Below are positions 7,305 to 17,715 of a stretch of 64,000 nt of DNA, one piece after another (position 1 is the stretch's first letter; each line of letters begins with the position of its first letter). A model generated the notes under the pieces. It was not told the origin of the DNA and did no database searches. It saw nothing but the letters and a program-made list of their open reading frames with translations. The position numbers and the translations under genes were made by a program. The DNA lies in assembly GCF_015291665.1 (NCBI RefSeq), contig NZ_CP030048.1, positions 6,669,501-6,733,500 of the forward strand. The letters run 5' to 3'. Source of the stretch: Bradyrhizobium sp. CCBAU 53338. GTDB lineage: Bacteria > Pseudomonadota > Alphaproteobacteria > Rhizobiales > Xanthobacteraceae.

Positions 7305-9434
7305 TCAGTGTCCCATCCCCGGCATCACCTCGCCGTTATAGATGTCCGGGTTCTTGGGGCCCTCCACATGAAGCACACCGAGCAAACCCCGCTCCATGCG
7401 AGCGAGTGCGTGATCGACGAGCGTGTAGTTGCCGGGCACGTCGAGCTTGAACTCCGTGATGGCCGCACCGCCCGGCGGCACTGAGACCGTCTGAATTCCT
7501 TCGAGCGGAGCCGTGGTCATGCCGCCCAGATTGTAGACTTTATCGAAGATCTCGCCGATGACGTGGAAGGACGATGTGTAGTTCGGACCTCCGACGCCGA
7601 AGAAGATCCTGACCGTATCGCCGACCTTGGCCTGGAGCGGATGTAGCTTGGTGAGCGCGCCGACGGAGCCATTGAATACGAAATATTCGGGCCGCTCGTT
7701 GAGGAGCTTGTCGACGCTGAACTCGGCGCTGCCGTGCCGACCGAAGGCGATGTCGGAATAGATCTCGCCCTGCATGACGTAGAACTCATGGTCGACGGGC
7801 GGCAGTCCGCCTTCCGGCTCGACCAGAATGAGGCCATACATGCCGTTGGCGATGTGCTCGGCGACCATCGGCGTGGCGCAGTGATAGACGAAGAGACCCG
7901 GCACCAGCGCCTTCCAGGTCATCGATTTCTCGCCGCCCGGGTCGACCTGCAGCGCGGCCGCGCCGCCGCCCGGACCGGTCGCTGCATGGAAGTCGACGGA
8001 ATGGATCATGGCGCTATCCGCCGAGTTCTTCAGATGGATGTCGATGGTGTCGCCGACACGTACCCGGATGAAGGGGCCCGGCACTTTGCCGTTGAACGTC
8101 CAGTACCCGAACGTGGTGCCTTCGGCGAGTCTGCCTTCGACCTCGACGCTCAACAGATCGACGCGGACTGTCTGGGGATCGCGCTTGCCGATCGGAGGCG
8201 GCAGATCGCTGGGCTCGCGCGAGATGTCGGCCTCAACGACAGTTTGCGGAGACGGTCTCGGCGTGACGATGAACTGGCCTTCCATGCCCGCCAGGCGATG
8301 TCCGGGGACGCTACAGTAGTAGGTGAAATCGCCGGACTTGCTGGCTCTGAATGCGATGGTCGTGCTCGCGCCCTTGCCGGTGACGCGCGGCGATTTAGTA
8401 TCCTGGTCGGGAAAGACGATGTCGTGCTCGGCGCCTTCGCCGTTGATTAGCGTGAGCTGGACCACCTGACCTTCGGAAGCCGTGAGTACGGGGTTGACCT
8501 TGCCCTCGATCGCGCCGCCCACGCCGATATAGACCATGCGTCCTTCGGCGATGCCGGACCGAAGCGTGTATCTTGCATCGGCAATGTAACCGATGTCGGC
8601 GCCGGTTGCGCTCTGCGGCCGGGTCGGGGCTGGCGCGCCAGCCGGCGACGCTGCCGGCGCCGGTTGCGCCTGGGCGGCCGGTGTCGCAGCGGCGCTCTGG
8701 CCGGCGGCCGATGCCGCCAAGTAGGCGATGACGTCCGCCCGGTCATGATCCGTCTTGAGGCCGGGAAAGGGCATCTTGTTGCCGGGCACGAGCTTCTGCG
8801 GATCGTCGAGGTACCGGTCGAGCGTCGGACGATCCCAGGTGAGATCGGACTGCTTCATCGCCGGTGAGTAGTTGTACCCCGCCTCGGTACCAGACTTCCG
8901 GCCGACGACACCGGCGAGCGAGGGACCCAGCATGCTCTTCCCCGCATCCAGCGAATGGCACGCCTGACATTTGCGGAAGACCAGTCGACCGGCTGCAGCA
9001 TCACCAGCACCTGCTGCCGGGACAGCTGAGGCTGCCGTCGGGGACTTGGAAGCCCACGCGGCCTGGCCACTCGTCGTCGGTGCTGGCGCGGGAGCCATCT
9101 GCGCCATGTCGTGGGCAACCTGAGGCTGTTTGGACTGCTCGGTCTCTCGGGTAGCAGCGTTCTGCTGCGAGGCGTTCTGCTGCGAGGCGGTCTGCTCGGT
9201 GGCCGCGGAAGTCGAGGATGGACCGGGCTGCGGCTCGCCGTTCGTTCCTCGAGCCGACTGCCCCGACGGCGCGTTGTGCGCCATCTGATGACTGTCGGAA
9301 GTCGTTTGGTTCTGCGGCTTGGCACCATCCGCGGAGTAGAGCACTTCGCCGAGCCAGAAGCCGCCGACGATCAGAACCAGCCCGATCAGGAGGATCGACC
9401 AGCGGCGCAGCGTCTCGGCGGCAGTGTCCCACAT
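7305..9434 (-). CDS. nirK: Membrane-anchored copper nitrite reductase fused to cytochrome c and cupredoxin domains
   Basis: A 709-residue protein that reduces nitrite to NO in the periplasm. In order it has an N-terminal membrane anchor (residues 12-32); a Gln/Ser/Ala/Pro-rich linker to about 140; a class I cytochrome c domain (CQACH near 156, Met ligand in GNKMPF); a Pro/Ala linker; a plastocyanin-like cupredoxin (about 285-392; His in GAEHD and the C/H/M set in YYCSVPGHRLAGM); and a two-domain NirK (about 400-709). NirK ligands are intact: HSVDFH (type 1 His, catalytic Asp, type 2 His), YHC, HIANGM, FHVIGE and VDHAL. Start ATG 9434 is preceded by GGAGG; the upstream GTG has no ribosome site. 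Single fusions of NirK to cytochrome c or cupredoxin are known, but both together at the N-terminus are unusual. It is the last large gene of the oxidase/cytochrome operon. Confidence 0.93.
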   Translation of the reverse strand: MWDTAAETLRRWSILLIGLVLIVGGFWLGEVLYSADGAKPQNQTTSDSHQMAHNAPSGQSARGTNGEPQPGPSSTSAATEQTASQQNASQQNAATRETEQSKQPQVAHDMAQMAPAPAPTTSGQAAWASKSPTAASAVPAAGAGDAAAGRLVFRKCQACHSLDAGKSMLGPSLAGVVGRKSGTEAGYNYSPAMKQSDLTWDRPTLDRYLDDPQKLVPGNKMPFPGLKTDHDRADVIAYLAASAAGQSAAATPAAQAQPAPAASPAGAPAPTRPQSATGADIGYIADARYTLRSGIAEGRMVYIGVGGAIEGKVNPVLTASEGQVVQLTLINGEGAEHDIVFPDQDTKSPRVTGKGASTTIAFRASKSGDFTYYCSVPGHRLAGMEGQFIVTPRPSPQTVVEADISREPSDLPPPIGKRDPQTVRVDLLSVEVEGRLAEGTTFGYWTFNGKVPGPFIRVRVGDTIDIHLKNSADSAMIHSVDFHAATGPGGGAAALQVDPGGEKSMTWKALVPGLFVYHCATPMVAEHIANGMYGLILVEPEGGLPPVDHEFYVMQGEIYSDIAFGRHGSAEFSVDKLLNERPEYFVFNGSVGALTKLHPLQAKVGDTVRIFFGVGGPNYTSSFHVIGEIFDKVYNLGGMTTAPLEGIQTVSVPPGGAAITEFKLDVPGNYTLVDHALARMERGLLGVLHVEGPKNPDIYNGEVMPGMGH

Positions 9435-9479
9435 CGAATTGTCCTCCAGTTTCACTCTTCGCTGTTCTGGCGTTCCAGA

Positions 9480-10295
9480 TCAGTCGGTGGCCTTGACGAT
9501 CTCCGGCGGCTGCGAGGCATAGTAGGCGGCGGCTCCGTCGATCTCTTGGGGGGTCATGGCGCGGGCGATATTGCGCATCTGCTGGCTGATGTCGTTGGTG
9601 CGCTGCCCAGATGCGAAGGCCTGAAGCTGGGCCTTCAGGTACGCTTCGGATTGTCCTTCCAACCAGGGACTGCCGACCTTGTTGTCCAGGCTGCCATGAC
9701 ACGATCCGCAGGGGGCGATCCCGCGCACCGGCGCACCGTAGATCACGACGCGAGGTTTCGGGAGTTGCTCCATCGGATGAAACGCGGGTAGCCGCGGCAG
9801 GTAAGCGTAGTATCCGGCCAGGTCAGCGATGTCCTGATCCGACAGGTTGACTGCAAACGGTGACATGATGGCGTTCGTGCGTGCGCCCGCACGGAAGTCG
9901 AGAAGCTCCTTGTAGATCACGCTCGCATACTGACCCGCGAGGTTCGGCGAGTCGGCCCGGCTGATGCCGGTCGGCCCATGGCAGATGGCGCAGCGTTGGG
10001 CAAGCGTCGCGCCGCGTCCGATCGACTCCTGTGTCGAATGCGCGAGCGTCGTCGGCGTCAGGACCACCTCCGTGAGGCGTGGTCCGACCTTTGCTGTTGG
10101 GACAAATGTAGGCGGCTGAGGCAATCCGGCGGCGCTGCAGATCGCGTCCCAGAGGCTTGCGAACTTCAATTCCGTCTGAGCGTAGGGTAATACGATGAAG
10201 CCACCGATTGCTGTCAGCACGAAGAAGCCGGCGGCTATGCCGACGCCGGCCGCAAAGTAGGAATTCCTGAACGTGAAGAGCTCGCGGACGCTCAT
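9480..10295 (-). CDS. Membrane-anchored dihaem cytochrome c, c4 family
   Basis: A 271-residue protein with an N-terminal transmembrane anchor (residues 14-36) and two c-type haem sites, CAICHG and CGSCHG, in the repeated c4 arrangement (domains end in FAVNLSDQDIADLAGYYA and MTPQEIDGAAAYYAS). It probably passes electrons to the adjacent oxidase or to the haem domain of NirK. The ATG at 10295 overlaps the stop of the oxidase subunit I gene by one base (TGATG). It lies 45 bases upstream of nirK. Confidence 0.85.
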   Translation of the reverse strand: MSVRELFTFRNSYFAAGVGIAAGFFVLTAIGGFIVLPYAQTELKFASLWDAICSAAGLPQPPTFVPTAKVGPRLTEVVLTPTTLAHSTQESIGRGATLAQRCAICHGPTGISRADSPNLAGQYASVIYKELLDFRAGARTNAIMSPFAVNLSDQDIADLAGYYAYLPRLPAFHPMEQLPKPRVVIYGAPVRGIAPCGSCHGSLDNKVGSPWLEGQSEAYLKAQLQAFASGQRTNDISQQMRNIARAMTPQEIDGAAAYYASQPPEIVKATD

Positions 10296-11917
10296 CACTG
10301 CGCTCCTACATATATCGCAGGAACGGAGGTGTCCTGGCGGGCGGCGAGCGTCAGGATCGGATAGCCGTAATTCGTGACTGTGAGGCCAATCATCAGCGCC
10401 ACCCAGATCGCGTGGCTGTTGAGCGCGAGCGGCACCGAACGAACCGGATGGACGGGCAGACTGAAGCGGTACGCTCCTGCATCCGTCGCCGGCTGGGCAT
10501 GGGCGCGCGCCAGGATAAACAGAAACAACAAGCCCGAGATCAGCAGGATCAAGGCACCGCCGGCCGACATGCTGACCGATAACGCCTGAGGCGCGATGGC
10601 GGGGTCGGAGTAATCGTAGTAGGCCATGCGGCGCGGCATGCCGAGGATACCGACCCAATGCCATGGAAACGTGGTGACGATCATGCCGATGAACCAAAGC
10701 CAGAGTTGCGCACGCACGAGCCGGATATCCGGCAGCGCTCGTCCCGTCAGATGCGGCCACAAATCATAGGCGATCGCGAAATACATGATGACGATGGCGC
10801 CGCCGAAGATCAGATGAAAATGGCCAGTGATCCACTGCGTGTTGTGGATGGAGGTATCGAGCTGATAGCTCATGTTGATCAAGCCGCCGGCCCCGCCGAA
10901 GCCGAGCATGATGAAAGAGAAGGCCACCGCCAGCATGACCGGATTGTCCCACGGCAGCGCTGCGAGCCAGCCGAACAGGCCGCGGCCGCCGCGCAAGCGC
11001 GCGGCGATCTCGACCGAGGCACAGATGGTGAAGACGGTCAGCAGTGTCGGGAGCGCGACGAGCGCAGTGAAGGCGGAGTGGATGAACTTAAAGCCGGCGC
11101 CGACTTGCGGGTCCTCAAAAGTGTGATGAATCCCGATCGGCATCGCCACCACCAGGAACAGGATGAACGCGATCCGGGCCATCGTGTCGCTGTAGAGCCG
11201 CCCACCGATCGCGCGCGGCACGATCACGTAATAGGCGATATAGCTTGGGATCAGCCAGAAATAGACGATCGCGTGGAGAGTCCAGGAGAAGAACACACGC
11301 GCCAAGCCTGCGTCGATCGTCGTCCTCCAGCCAAGCGCCACCGGAATGATCTGCAGCAGAAGCTCGAGCGCGGCCCCCACTGCGGTCCATGCCCAAAGGT
11401 AGGAGCCGGCAACGTTTGCGAACATCGCGAGCGGCACTGGTTCGTCCGGATGGGCGCGCCGCCAAACGCGCAGGTTGATGGACATCAGGGCGACCCAGAT
11501 CCAAGAGCCGACCACGACGAGCACGACGCCGATGTAGTAGAACGCGTTGCCGATCAGGGGTGGGTAGAAAGTGTACAGCACCGATGCCCGGCCAAGTGCG
11601 ACCGGGATCATCGCCGTGATCGCACCCACGACGATCAGCCAGAATCCCGACCAGGCCCAGCGTACGCCGACCAGCGGCTGCTTGAGAGCCGATTCCGAGA
11701 TGGCATATCCGAAGCCCATTGCGACCAGGGTCGGAAAGACGTAGCCCATGACCGTGCCGTGCGCGGTCAGCGACCGGTAGTACCATTCGGGATTGCTGAT
11801 CCAGGTGTAGAGCGGGCTCCGGACGAACATCTGCCAAGCGCCGAGACACAGCGCGAGGCCGAAAACTACGAAAGCAAGCCAGAAATGCGCAAGGACGAGC
11901 TTTCTATTCTCCAACAC
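10295..11917 (-). CDS. ba3-type (B-family) haem-copper oxidase subunit I
   Basis: A 540-residue, roughly 13-helix protein that closely follows Thermus ba3 subunit I. Conserved features are HAIVYFW (CuB His and the cross-linked Tyr four residues later), IHHTFEDP (CuB His pair), GGRGLFGWLAALPWDNP, and HNTQWITGHFH (haem a3 and haem b ligands). The active-site Tyr is kept, which favours O2 reduction over a dedicated NO reductase, in which this Tyr is usually lost. Thermus ba3 itself has weak NO reductase activity. It starts at GTG 11917 (or the adjacent TTG) and overlaps the subunit II gene. Confidence 0.9.
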   Translation of the reverse strand: MLENRKLVLAHFWLAFVVFGLALCLGAWQMFVRSPLYTWISNPEWYYRSLTAHGTVMGYVFPTLVAMGFGYAISESALKQPLVGVRWAWSGFWLIVVGAITAMIPVALGRASVLYTFYPPLIGNAFYYIGVVLVVVGSWIWVALMSINLRVWRRAHPDEPVPLAMFANVAGSYLWAWTAVGAALELLLQIIPVALGWRTTIDAGLARVFFSWTLHAIVYFWLIPSYIAYYVIVPRAIGGRLYSDTMARIAFILFLVVAMPIGIHHTFEDPQVGAGFKFIHSAFTALVALPTLLTVFTICASVEIAARLRGGRGLFGWLAALPWDNPVMLAVAFSFIMLGFGGAGGLINMSYQLDTSIHNTQWITGHFHLIFGGAIVIMYFAIAYDLWPHLTGRALPDIRLVRAQLWLWFIGMIVTTFPWHWVGILGMPRRMAYYDYSDPAIAPQALSVSMSAGGALILLISGLLFLFILARAHAQPATDAGAYRFSLPVHPVRSVPLALNSHAIWVALMIGLTVTNYGYPILTLAARQDTSVPAIYVGAQ

Positions 11918-12467
11918 AGCTCAGCCTCCCGCCGTTTTTCGCCCGATCGGCGAATGCCGCCTTGTCCACGACTTTGACCTTGCCCCACATACCTTCATGA
12001 CCGAAGCTGCAGAACTCCTGGCAGGGCATCAGGTAATCGCCCGTCTTCTCGAAGCGCATGTACTGCTCGGAGACATAGCCCGGCACCAGCATGGTATTGA
12101 CGTTGGTGCCCTGGATCAGAATGCCGTGAACGACGTCGGCGCTGGTGGCCCGTAGCGTGATCGGTGTTTGCGCCGGCACGAGGATGCAAGCCGGCGTGAA
12201 GGAGTATTGCTGACCGATCGCGCGCACCGTCACGGCCCCGCTTGGTTCCAGCACACTGCCGAGATTGGATTCGACGAATTCTCCCGAAAGGTGCAGCCGG
12301 GCGGGATCGATGGTTTCCACGCGAGCCTGCGGCATGGTCGCTTGGTGGATGCCCGCGAAGGCTGCCAGCAGCGCGAGCACGACGATAATCGCGATCGACA
12401 CCTTCGCCCAGCGCTTCTCGGTCCGTTCGGCGACTTCGGCACCGCGATGGTCGTCCTGCACCGTCAT
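11904..12467 (-). CDS. ba3-type oxidase subunit II with CuA centre
   Basis: A 187-residue protein with one N-terminal membrane helix (VSIAIIVVLALLAAFAGI) and a periplasmic cupredoxin domain. The complete CuA site is visible: the upstream His in DVVHGI and CQEFCSFGHEGM, i.e. C-x-E-x-C-x3-H-x2-M. It accepts electrons from a soluble or anchored cytochrome c. The ATG at 12467 sits in an ATGA overlap with the small upstream gene; the longer open frame upstream overlaps that gene and is not needed. Confidence 0.9.
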   Translation of the reverse strand: MTVQDDHRGAEVAERTEKRWAKVSIAIIVVLALLAAFAGIHQATMPQARVETIDPARLHLSGEFVESNLGSVLEPSGAVTVRAIGQQYSFTPACILVPAQTPITLRATSADVVHGILIQGTNVNTMLVPGYVSEQYMRFEKTGDYLMPCQEFCSFGHEGMWGKVKVVDKAAFADRAKNGGRLSCVGE

Positions 12468-12643
12468 TGCAACGCTCCGCGGGGCAGAAAGACGAGCAGA
12501 TAGAATGCGAACCACATCGCAATGACACAGGCCGTCGCGATGCCAGCCACCGCCAATGCTCCGCCCGGACCTCTTGCCACAATTCGATCAACTGAGTCGT
12601 CGGCGGGAGCATTGGCGTCCGGGTGCGGATTGGAGTTGAGCAT
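12464..12643 (-). CDS. Small single-helix membrane protein, ba3 oxidase subunit IIa-like
   Basis: A 59-residue protein with a polar N-terminus and one transmembrane helix (LAVAGIATACVIAMWFAFYL) ending FLPRGALQ. Its size, topology and position directly upstream of subunit II (ATGA overlap) match the accessory subunit IIa of ba3-type oxidases. The sequence itself is too short for a firm family call. Confidence 0.6.
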   Translation of the reverse strand: MLNSNPHPDANAPADDSVDRIVARGPGGALAVAGIATACVIAMWFAFYLLVFLPRGALQ

Positions 12644-12656
12644 GTCCGTTCTGTTC

Positions 12657-13907
12657 TCAGTTGAGTGGTGCCGAGCGCAATTCATTCGCTTCGCGGGCGC
12701 TGACGGGAGTGCCGCGATTGCCCCAGGACGTGCGAATGTAGGTCACAACGGACGCAACCTCGTTGTCCGAGAGTTGGCCTGCGAAGGGCGGCATGCCGTA
12801 GGGACGCGGATTGCCTTCGGTGCCCGGAGGATAGCCGCCGTTGAGCACCATGCGGATCGGATTGACGGCCGACTCCATCTCGATTGACTGGTTGCCGGCG
12901 AGCGGCGGCCAATGCGGTGGTTTGCCCTCGCCTTGTGCGCCGTGGCAGGTCGCGCATTTCCCGTCATAAACGGTCTTGCCGAGGCTCATGAGCAAGCTGC
13001 TCTCGGTTGACGGCAAGGTCGATGCCGCTGACGCTCTCGTTGGTGTCGGCTCGGCGATGCTCTTGAGATAGACCGCCATAGCCTTGGTATCTTCGTCCGT
13101 CAGATACTGCAGGCTGTTGTAGACGACCTCGGCCATGGGACCGTACACCACGCCTCGCGCCGAGACGCCGGTTTTCAGGAGGTCCGTGATATCCTTGATG
13201 CTCCAGTCCCCCAAACCGGCCTCCCGGTTTGACGTCAGGGATGGGGCGTACCAGTTCTGCATGGGTATCAGGCCGCCCTTGAAGGCTTCCGATTGGGAGG
13301 TGCCGCCCAGCGCGTTGATCGGCGAATGGCACATGCCGCAATGGCCAAGTCCTTCGACCAGATAAGCGCCGCGATTCCATTCGGCGGATTTGTTCGGATC
13401 GGCTATGTATTCGCCTTCGTTAAAGTACAACGTTCGCCAGCCCAGGATCAGCTGGCGGTTGTTGTAGGGGAAGCGGAGGTCGTGCTCCCGGTTCTTCTGG
13501 TTCACCGCCGGGATGGATTTGAGGTAAGCGAAGATCGCGTCGCTGTCTTCGCGCGTAATCTTGGTGTACGAGGCGAAAGGCATCGCCGGATACATCAGCC
13601 CGCCATCGGGAAAGCGGCCGTAGTGCATGGCCTTATAGAAGTCTTCGGCGGTCCATTTGCCGATTCCGGTATCGCGGTCGGGTGTAATGTTGGATGAAAA
13701 GAGCGTGCCGAATGGCGTCGGCATCGCTCGTCCGCCGCCGAAAATCCGTCCCTCCGGCGCGGTGTGACAGGCGATGCAGTCCCCGGCGCGCGCCAGGTAC
13801 TCGCCTCTCGCCGCGACACTGTTGCCGCTGGACCTCTGCTGCGCCTCAGCCGTGCAGCCGACGAACCAAATCAACAAAGCCATAAGGATTCGTGAGCGCG
13901 ATGGCAT
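12657..13907 (-). CDS. Trihaem cytochrome c, dehydrogenase cytochrome-subunit type
   Basis: A 416-residue exported protein (signal peptide ending near TAEAQ) with three haem sites: CIACH, CGMCH and CATCH. The layout and length match the membrane-associated cytochrome subunit of alcohol/gluconate dehydrogenases, but no catalytic dehydrogenase subunit is nearby. Here it more likely acts as an electron-transfer partner for the ba3 oxidase and NirK. ATG 13907 has GAGGAGACGGAG upstream. It lies 10 bases after the upstream cytochrome gene and 13 before subunit IIa. Confidence 0.85.
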   Translation of the reverse strand: MPSRSRILMALLIWFVGCTAEAQQRSSGNSVAARGEYLARAGDCIACHTAPEGRIFGGGRAMPTPFGTLFSSNITPDRDTGIGKWTAEDFYKAMHYGRFPDGGLMYPAMPFASYTKITREDSDAIFAYLKSIPAVNQKNREHDLRFPYNNRQLILGWRTLYFNEGEYIADPNKSAEWNRGAYLVEGLGHCGMCHSPINALGGTSQSEAFKGGLIPMQNWYAPSLTSNREAGLGDWSIKDITDLLKTGVSARGVVYGPMAEVVYNSLQYLTDEDTKAMAVYLKSIAEPTPTRASAASTLPSTESSLLMSLGKTVYDGKCATCHGAQGEGKPPHWPPLAGNQSIEMESAVNPIRMVLNGGYPPGTEGNPRPYGMPPFAGQLSDNEVASVVTYIRTSWGNRGTPVSAREANELRSAPLN

Positions 13908-13917
13908 CTCCGTCTCC

Positions 13918-14628
13918 TCAATCCGGTTCGCTACCGCAGGCGAAGGGCAGCACATAGGTCCCCTTCGGCGCTGGAGCGATGCTCACCGGGGCTGGACGAG
14001 CTGCAAGCCAAGCCGCCACCGCAGTGACGTCCGCCTCAGTCAGGCGCGACGCGACTTGTTGCATGCAGTCCGGCGCCTTGGCAGTACGCGTCCCGTACCG
14101 CCAGGCTCCGAGTTGTGCGCTGATGTAGTTGGGGCGCAATCCCAACAAGCCGGGAATGCCGGGCTCCATTCCGGTCAAAGCCGGTCCGTGGCAACTTCCG
14201 CACGCTGGGATCTGTCGAACGGGATCGCCTCGAGTGACCAGAGTTTGGCCATGCCGAAGCACGGCCTCGCTGACGTCGCTCGGAGCAGGCGGCGGAAGCG
14301 GCGGATGCTGTTCCGCGAAATAGTCGGCCATCTCCTGCAAGTACGGATCAGTCAGGAATTCGAGCAGGTAGTTCATTGGCGGGTATTTCCGCCGGCCGTT
14401 CTTGAAGGCGAGGAGCTGATTGAAAAGATACCCGGAGGGCTTGCCGGAGAGCCGAGGAAAATAGACGTCGTTCGTGCCCTGTCCCTGGTTGCCATGGCAC
14501 GGAGTGCACGCTTCCACACGGGCCGCCATCGTATCCGGCGGTCCGCCAGGCGTTTGAGCGAAAACGGGCAAAGCCAGGGAAAACCCCAGTCCCACCCCGG
14601 CGATGGCACTTCGCAGCTGCACGCGCAT
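13918..14628 (-). CDS. Exported dihaem cytochrome c, c4 family; first gene of the oxidase-nirK operon
   Basis: A 236-residue protein with a signal peptide (cleaved near VFAQT) and two haem motifs, CTPCHG and CGSCHG, each followed by the c4-type segment (LSGKPSGYLFNQLLAFKNGR; LRPNYISAQLGAWRYGTR). ATG 14628 is preferred over an upstream TTG, which lies too near a putative regulator box at 14691. Counting this gene, the operon encodes eight c-type haems. Confidence 0.8.
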   Translation of the reverse strand: MRVQLRSAIAGVGLGFSLALPVFAQTPGGPPDTMAARVEACTPCHGNQGQGTNDVYFPRLSGKPSGYLFNQLLAFKNGRRKYPPMNYLLEFLTDPYLQEMADYFAEQHPPLPPPAPSDVSEAVLRHGQTLVTRGDPVRQIPACGSCHGPALTGMEPGIPGLLGLRPNYISAQLGAWRYGTRTAKAPDCMQQVASRLTEADVTAVAAWLAARPAPVSIAPAPKGTYVLPFACGSEPD

Positions 14629-14690
14629 CCCCAATGCTGCGCAAACGAGCGGGCTTAACTCGATCCGCAAGCTATTGTTCCATTAAGGAA

Positions 14691-14704
14691 CTGTCCGACG
14701 TCAA
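14691..14704 (-). promoter_or_regulatory. Possible FNR/Nnr-type box upstream of the cytochrome-oxidase-nirK operon
   Basis: On the minus strand the site reads TTGAC-GTCG-GACAG. It matches TTG-N8-CA but lacks the final A of the second half-site. It is centred about 70 bases before ATG 14628, a sensible distance for an activator site. An imperfect match makes this tentative. Confidence 0.3.
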
Positions 14705-14804
14705 TTAGCAAATCGGAGGGCTGCCCGGCGGGCCCAAATGGTGAAGCCGCTCGCCGTGCGATCGGGCGCCAACTAAAGATTCGTATGCCTCCGAGGCAAG
14801 TCGT

Positions 14805-15323
14805 TTAGGTAAGAAAGGCTTCGAGTTGCTCAACCTGTTTGCGGTGGAGGAGTAGCAGGTACATGAGCTTCGCGTTCAGCTGGGAATCGAAGATGTTCAG
14901 AACGGCCTGCTCGATCATGTCGGATAACCTGGTCTGGTTCCAGCATGCAGACGTGATAGTGCGCTGAAGACTGGACGTCGGGTTGGCCATAGTGACCGTC
15001 TTCTTTTGGCTTTGGCGAAGCGAGTCGGCGCCTCCTCTCGCGACGATCTCTTTCTTGAGAAGAACGCATATTGCCCCTTGGGCGAGCTCCGACTCGAAAG
15101 CGACATCCGCAAGATGAATGTCAGCCACGCGGCCGATTGAGGCAAACGCCTTGGCGCCGATGTGCTCGGTCTCGAGGAGATCTCTGAGAAACTGCAGCAC
15201 TTCCTCCCTAGACCAATACCCGAAGTATGCCGGATCCGCCTCACTCATTCCGCACGGAGGCGATGTGAACCTTTGGCTCGTACTGTCTAAGATACTTTGG
15301 CGTGGTAACCGGGCCTTGTGCAT
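14805..15323 (-). CDS. Protein of unknown function, DUF6306-like
   Basis: A 172-residue mostly helical protein. After an N-terminal extension comes YWSREEVLQFLRDLLETEHIG, then a long helical region, ending in FDSQLNAKLMYLLLLHRKQV. The length and pattern (a four-helix, ferritin-like layout) resemble DUF6306 proteins, recalled from memory and not checked. ATG 15323 has AGGGGAG upstream; the internal ATG at 15248 has none. It is monocistronic, upstream of and on the same strand as the cytochrome operon. Confidence 0.5.
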   Translation of the reverse strand: MHKARLPRQSILDSTSQRFTSPPCGMSEADPAYFGYWSREEVLQFLRDLLETEHIGAKAFASIGRVADIHLADVAFESELAQGAICVLLKKEIVARGGADSLRQSQKKTVTMANPTSSLQRTITSACWNQTRLSDMIEQAVLNIFDSQLNAKLMYLLLLHRKQVEQLEAFLT

Positions 15324-16039
15324 GATTTCGCTCCCCTGCGAACAAAGACCTGCAGCTTTCCTGATCGTGTCAGATCGTGGACTGCGTGTGGGCCGTTTTG
15401 AGTTCTCGCTCTTTGAGCTGCGTTGACAAGCGAGAAATATTGCCGGTTTGCATCAAGGAAGTTGTTATCTCGGGACTAGCATGACCCCCAGGTTACGCAC
15501 TCTCATCTCGAGGGTCCGCGATGCTTTTCGACTTAATGCGTAGCGCGACACCCCACGAGAGGTCTCGGTGACGCACGAGACGGCACTTCAGGAGCAGCGC
15601 ATCAGGCGCGCCAAGCAGCTTCAGAGCTTCTTCCCATAAGTACAAACAGGGCGGCGGCTCTGATAGCCCGCACATTCCGTCCGACAGGCGCGGTCACTGT
15701 CGCGTTCAGATGCTGGCCGCCGGGACGATCGGAATGTGATCAATCACTTCTGTATGAAGTCTGGTACCGAACGCCAGTTGTCCCTCTCGCGAGTCAACGG
15801 CGGCCGTTTGTAGATGGAAAGAAGCGGCAAGACGTGCTCTCGGCCGAGATCGATCAAAAATACTGCACTCAGACGACAATTTAATTCGTTTGTCGGGCGC
15901 ATCTACGGATGGGACACATAAAACGCCGCTACTGCTGCAGTTTACGGGTCAACCATCGAGCTTAAGTCCGCAAGCCGGTTAAAGCACGAAGAGTGGGTAT
16001 CACCTAGGTTATGAGCAGCCGATTGGTCGGAGTCACTGA
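15324..16039. other. Gene-poor 716-base stretch with two possible small minus-strand frames
   Basis: Two frames on the minus strand look partly coding. At 15493-15675 is a 60-residue protein containing LWEEALKLLGAPDALLLKCR. At 15706-15879 is a 57-codon frame without an ATG, ending HTEVIDHIPIVPAASI. They are 30 bases apart and may be remnants of one locus. A TTGACA at 15423-15428 could be a -35 element. I see no clear box upstream of the oxidase gene at 16040. Confidence 0.3.
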
Positions 16040-17650
<1,611 letters not shown>

Positions 17651-17715
17651 TCGGATGATCATATGGAGTCGACTACCTTCAGAACGTTGGCCAGAGCAAT
17701 CAGAAGGGGTGGACC

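Noticed and set aside
10295..11917. Calling the B-family subunit I a dedicated NO reductase
   Set aside because: The cross-linked active-site Tyr of O2-reducing oxidases and a complete CuA subunit II are present. NO reduction is kept only as a hypothesis from context.
15440..15470. Possible FNR half-site (ATCAA) near 15455
   Set aside because: The opposing half-site at the required spacing does not match, and no gene lies at a sensible distance.
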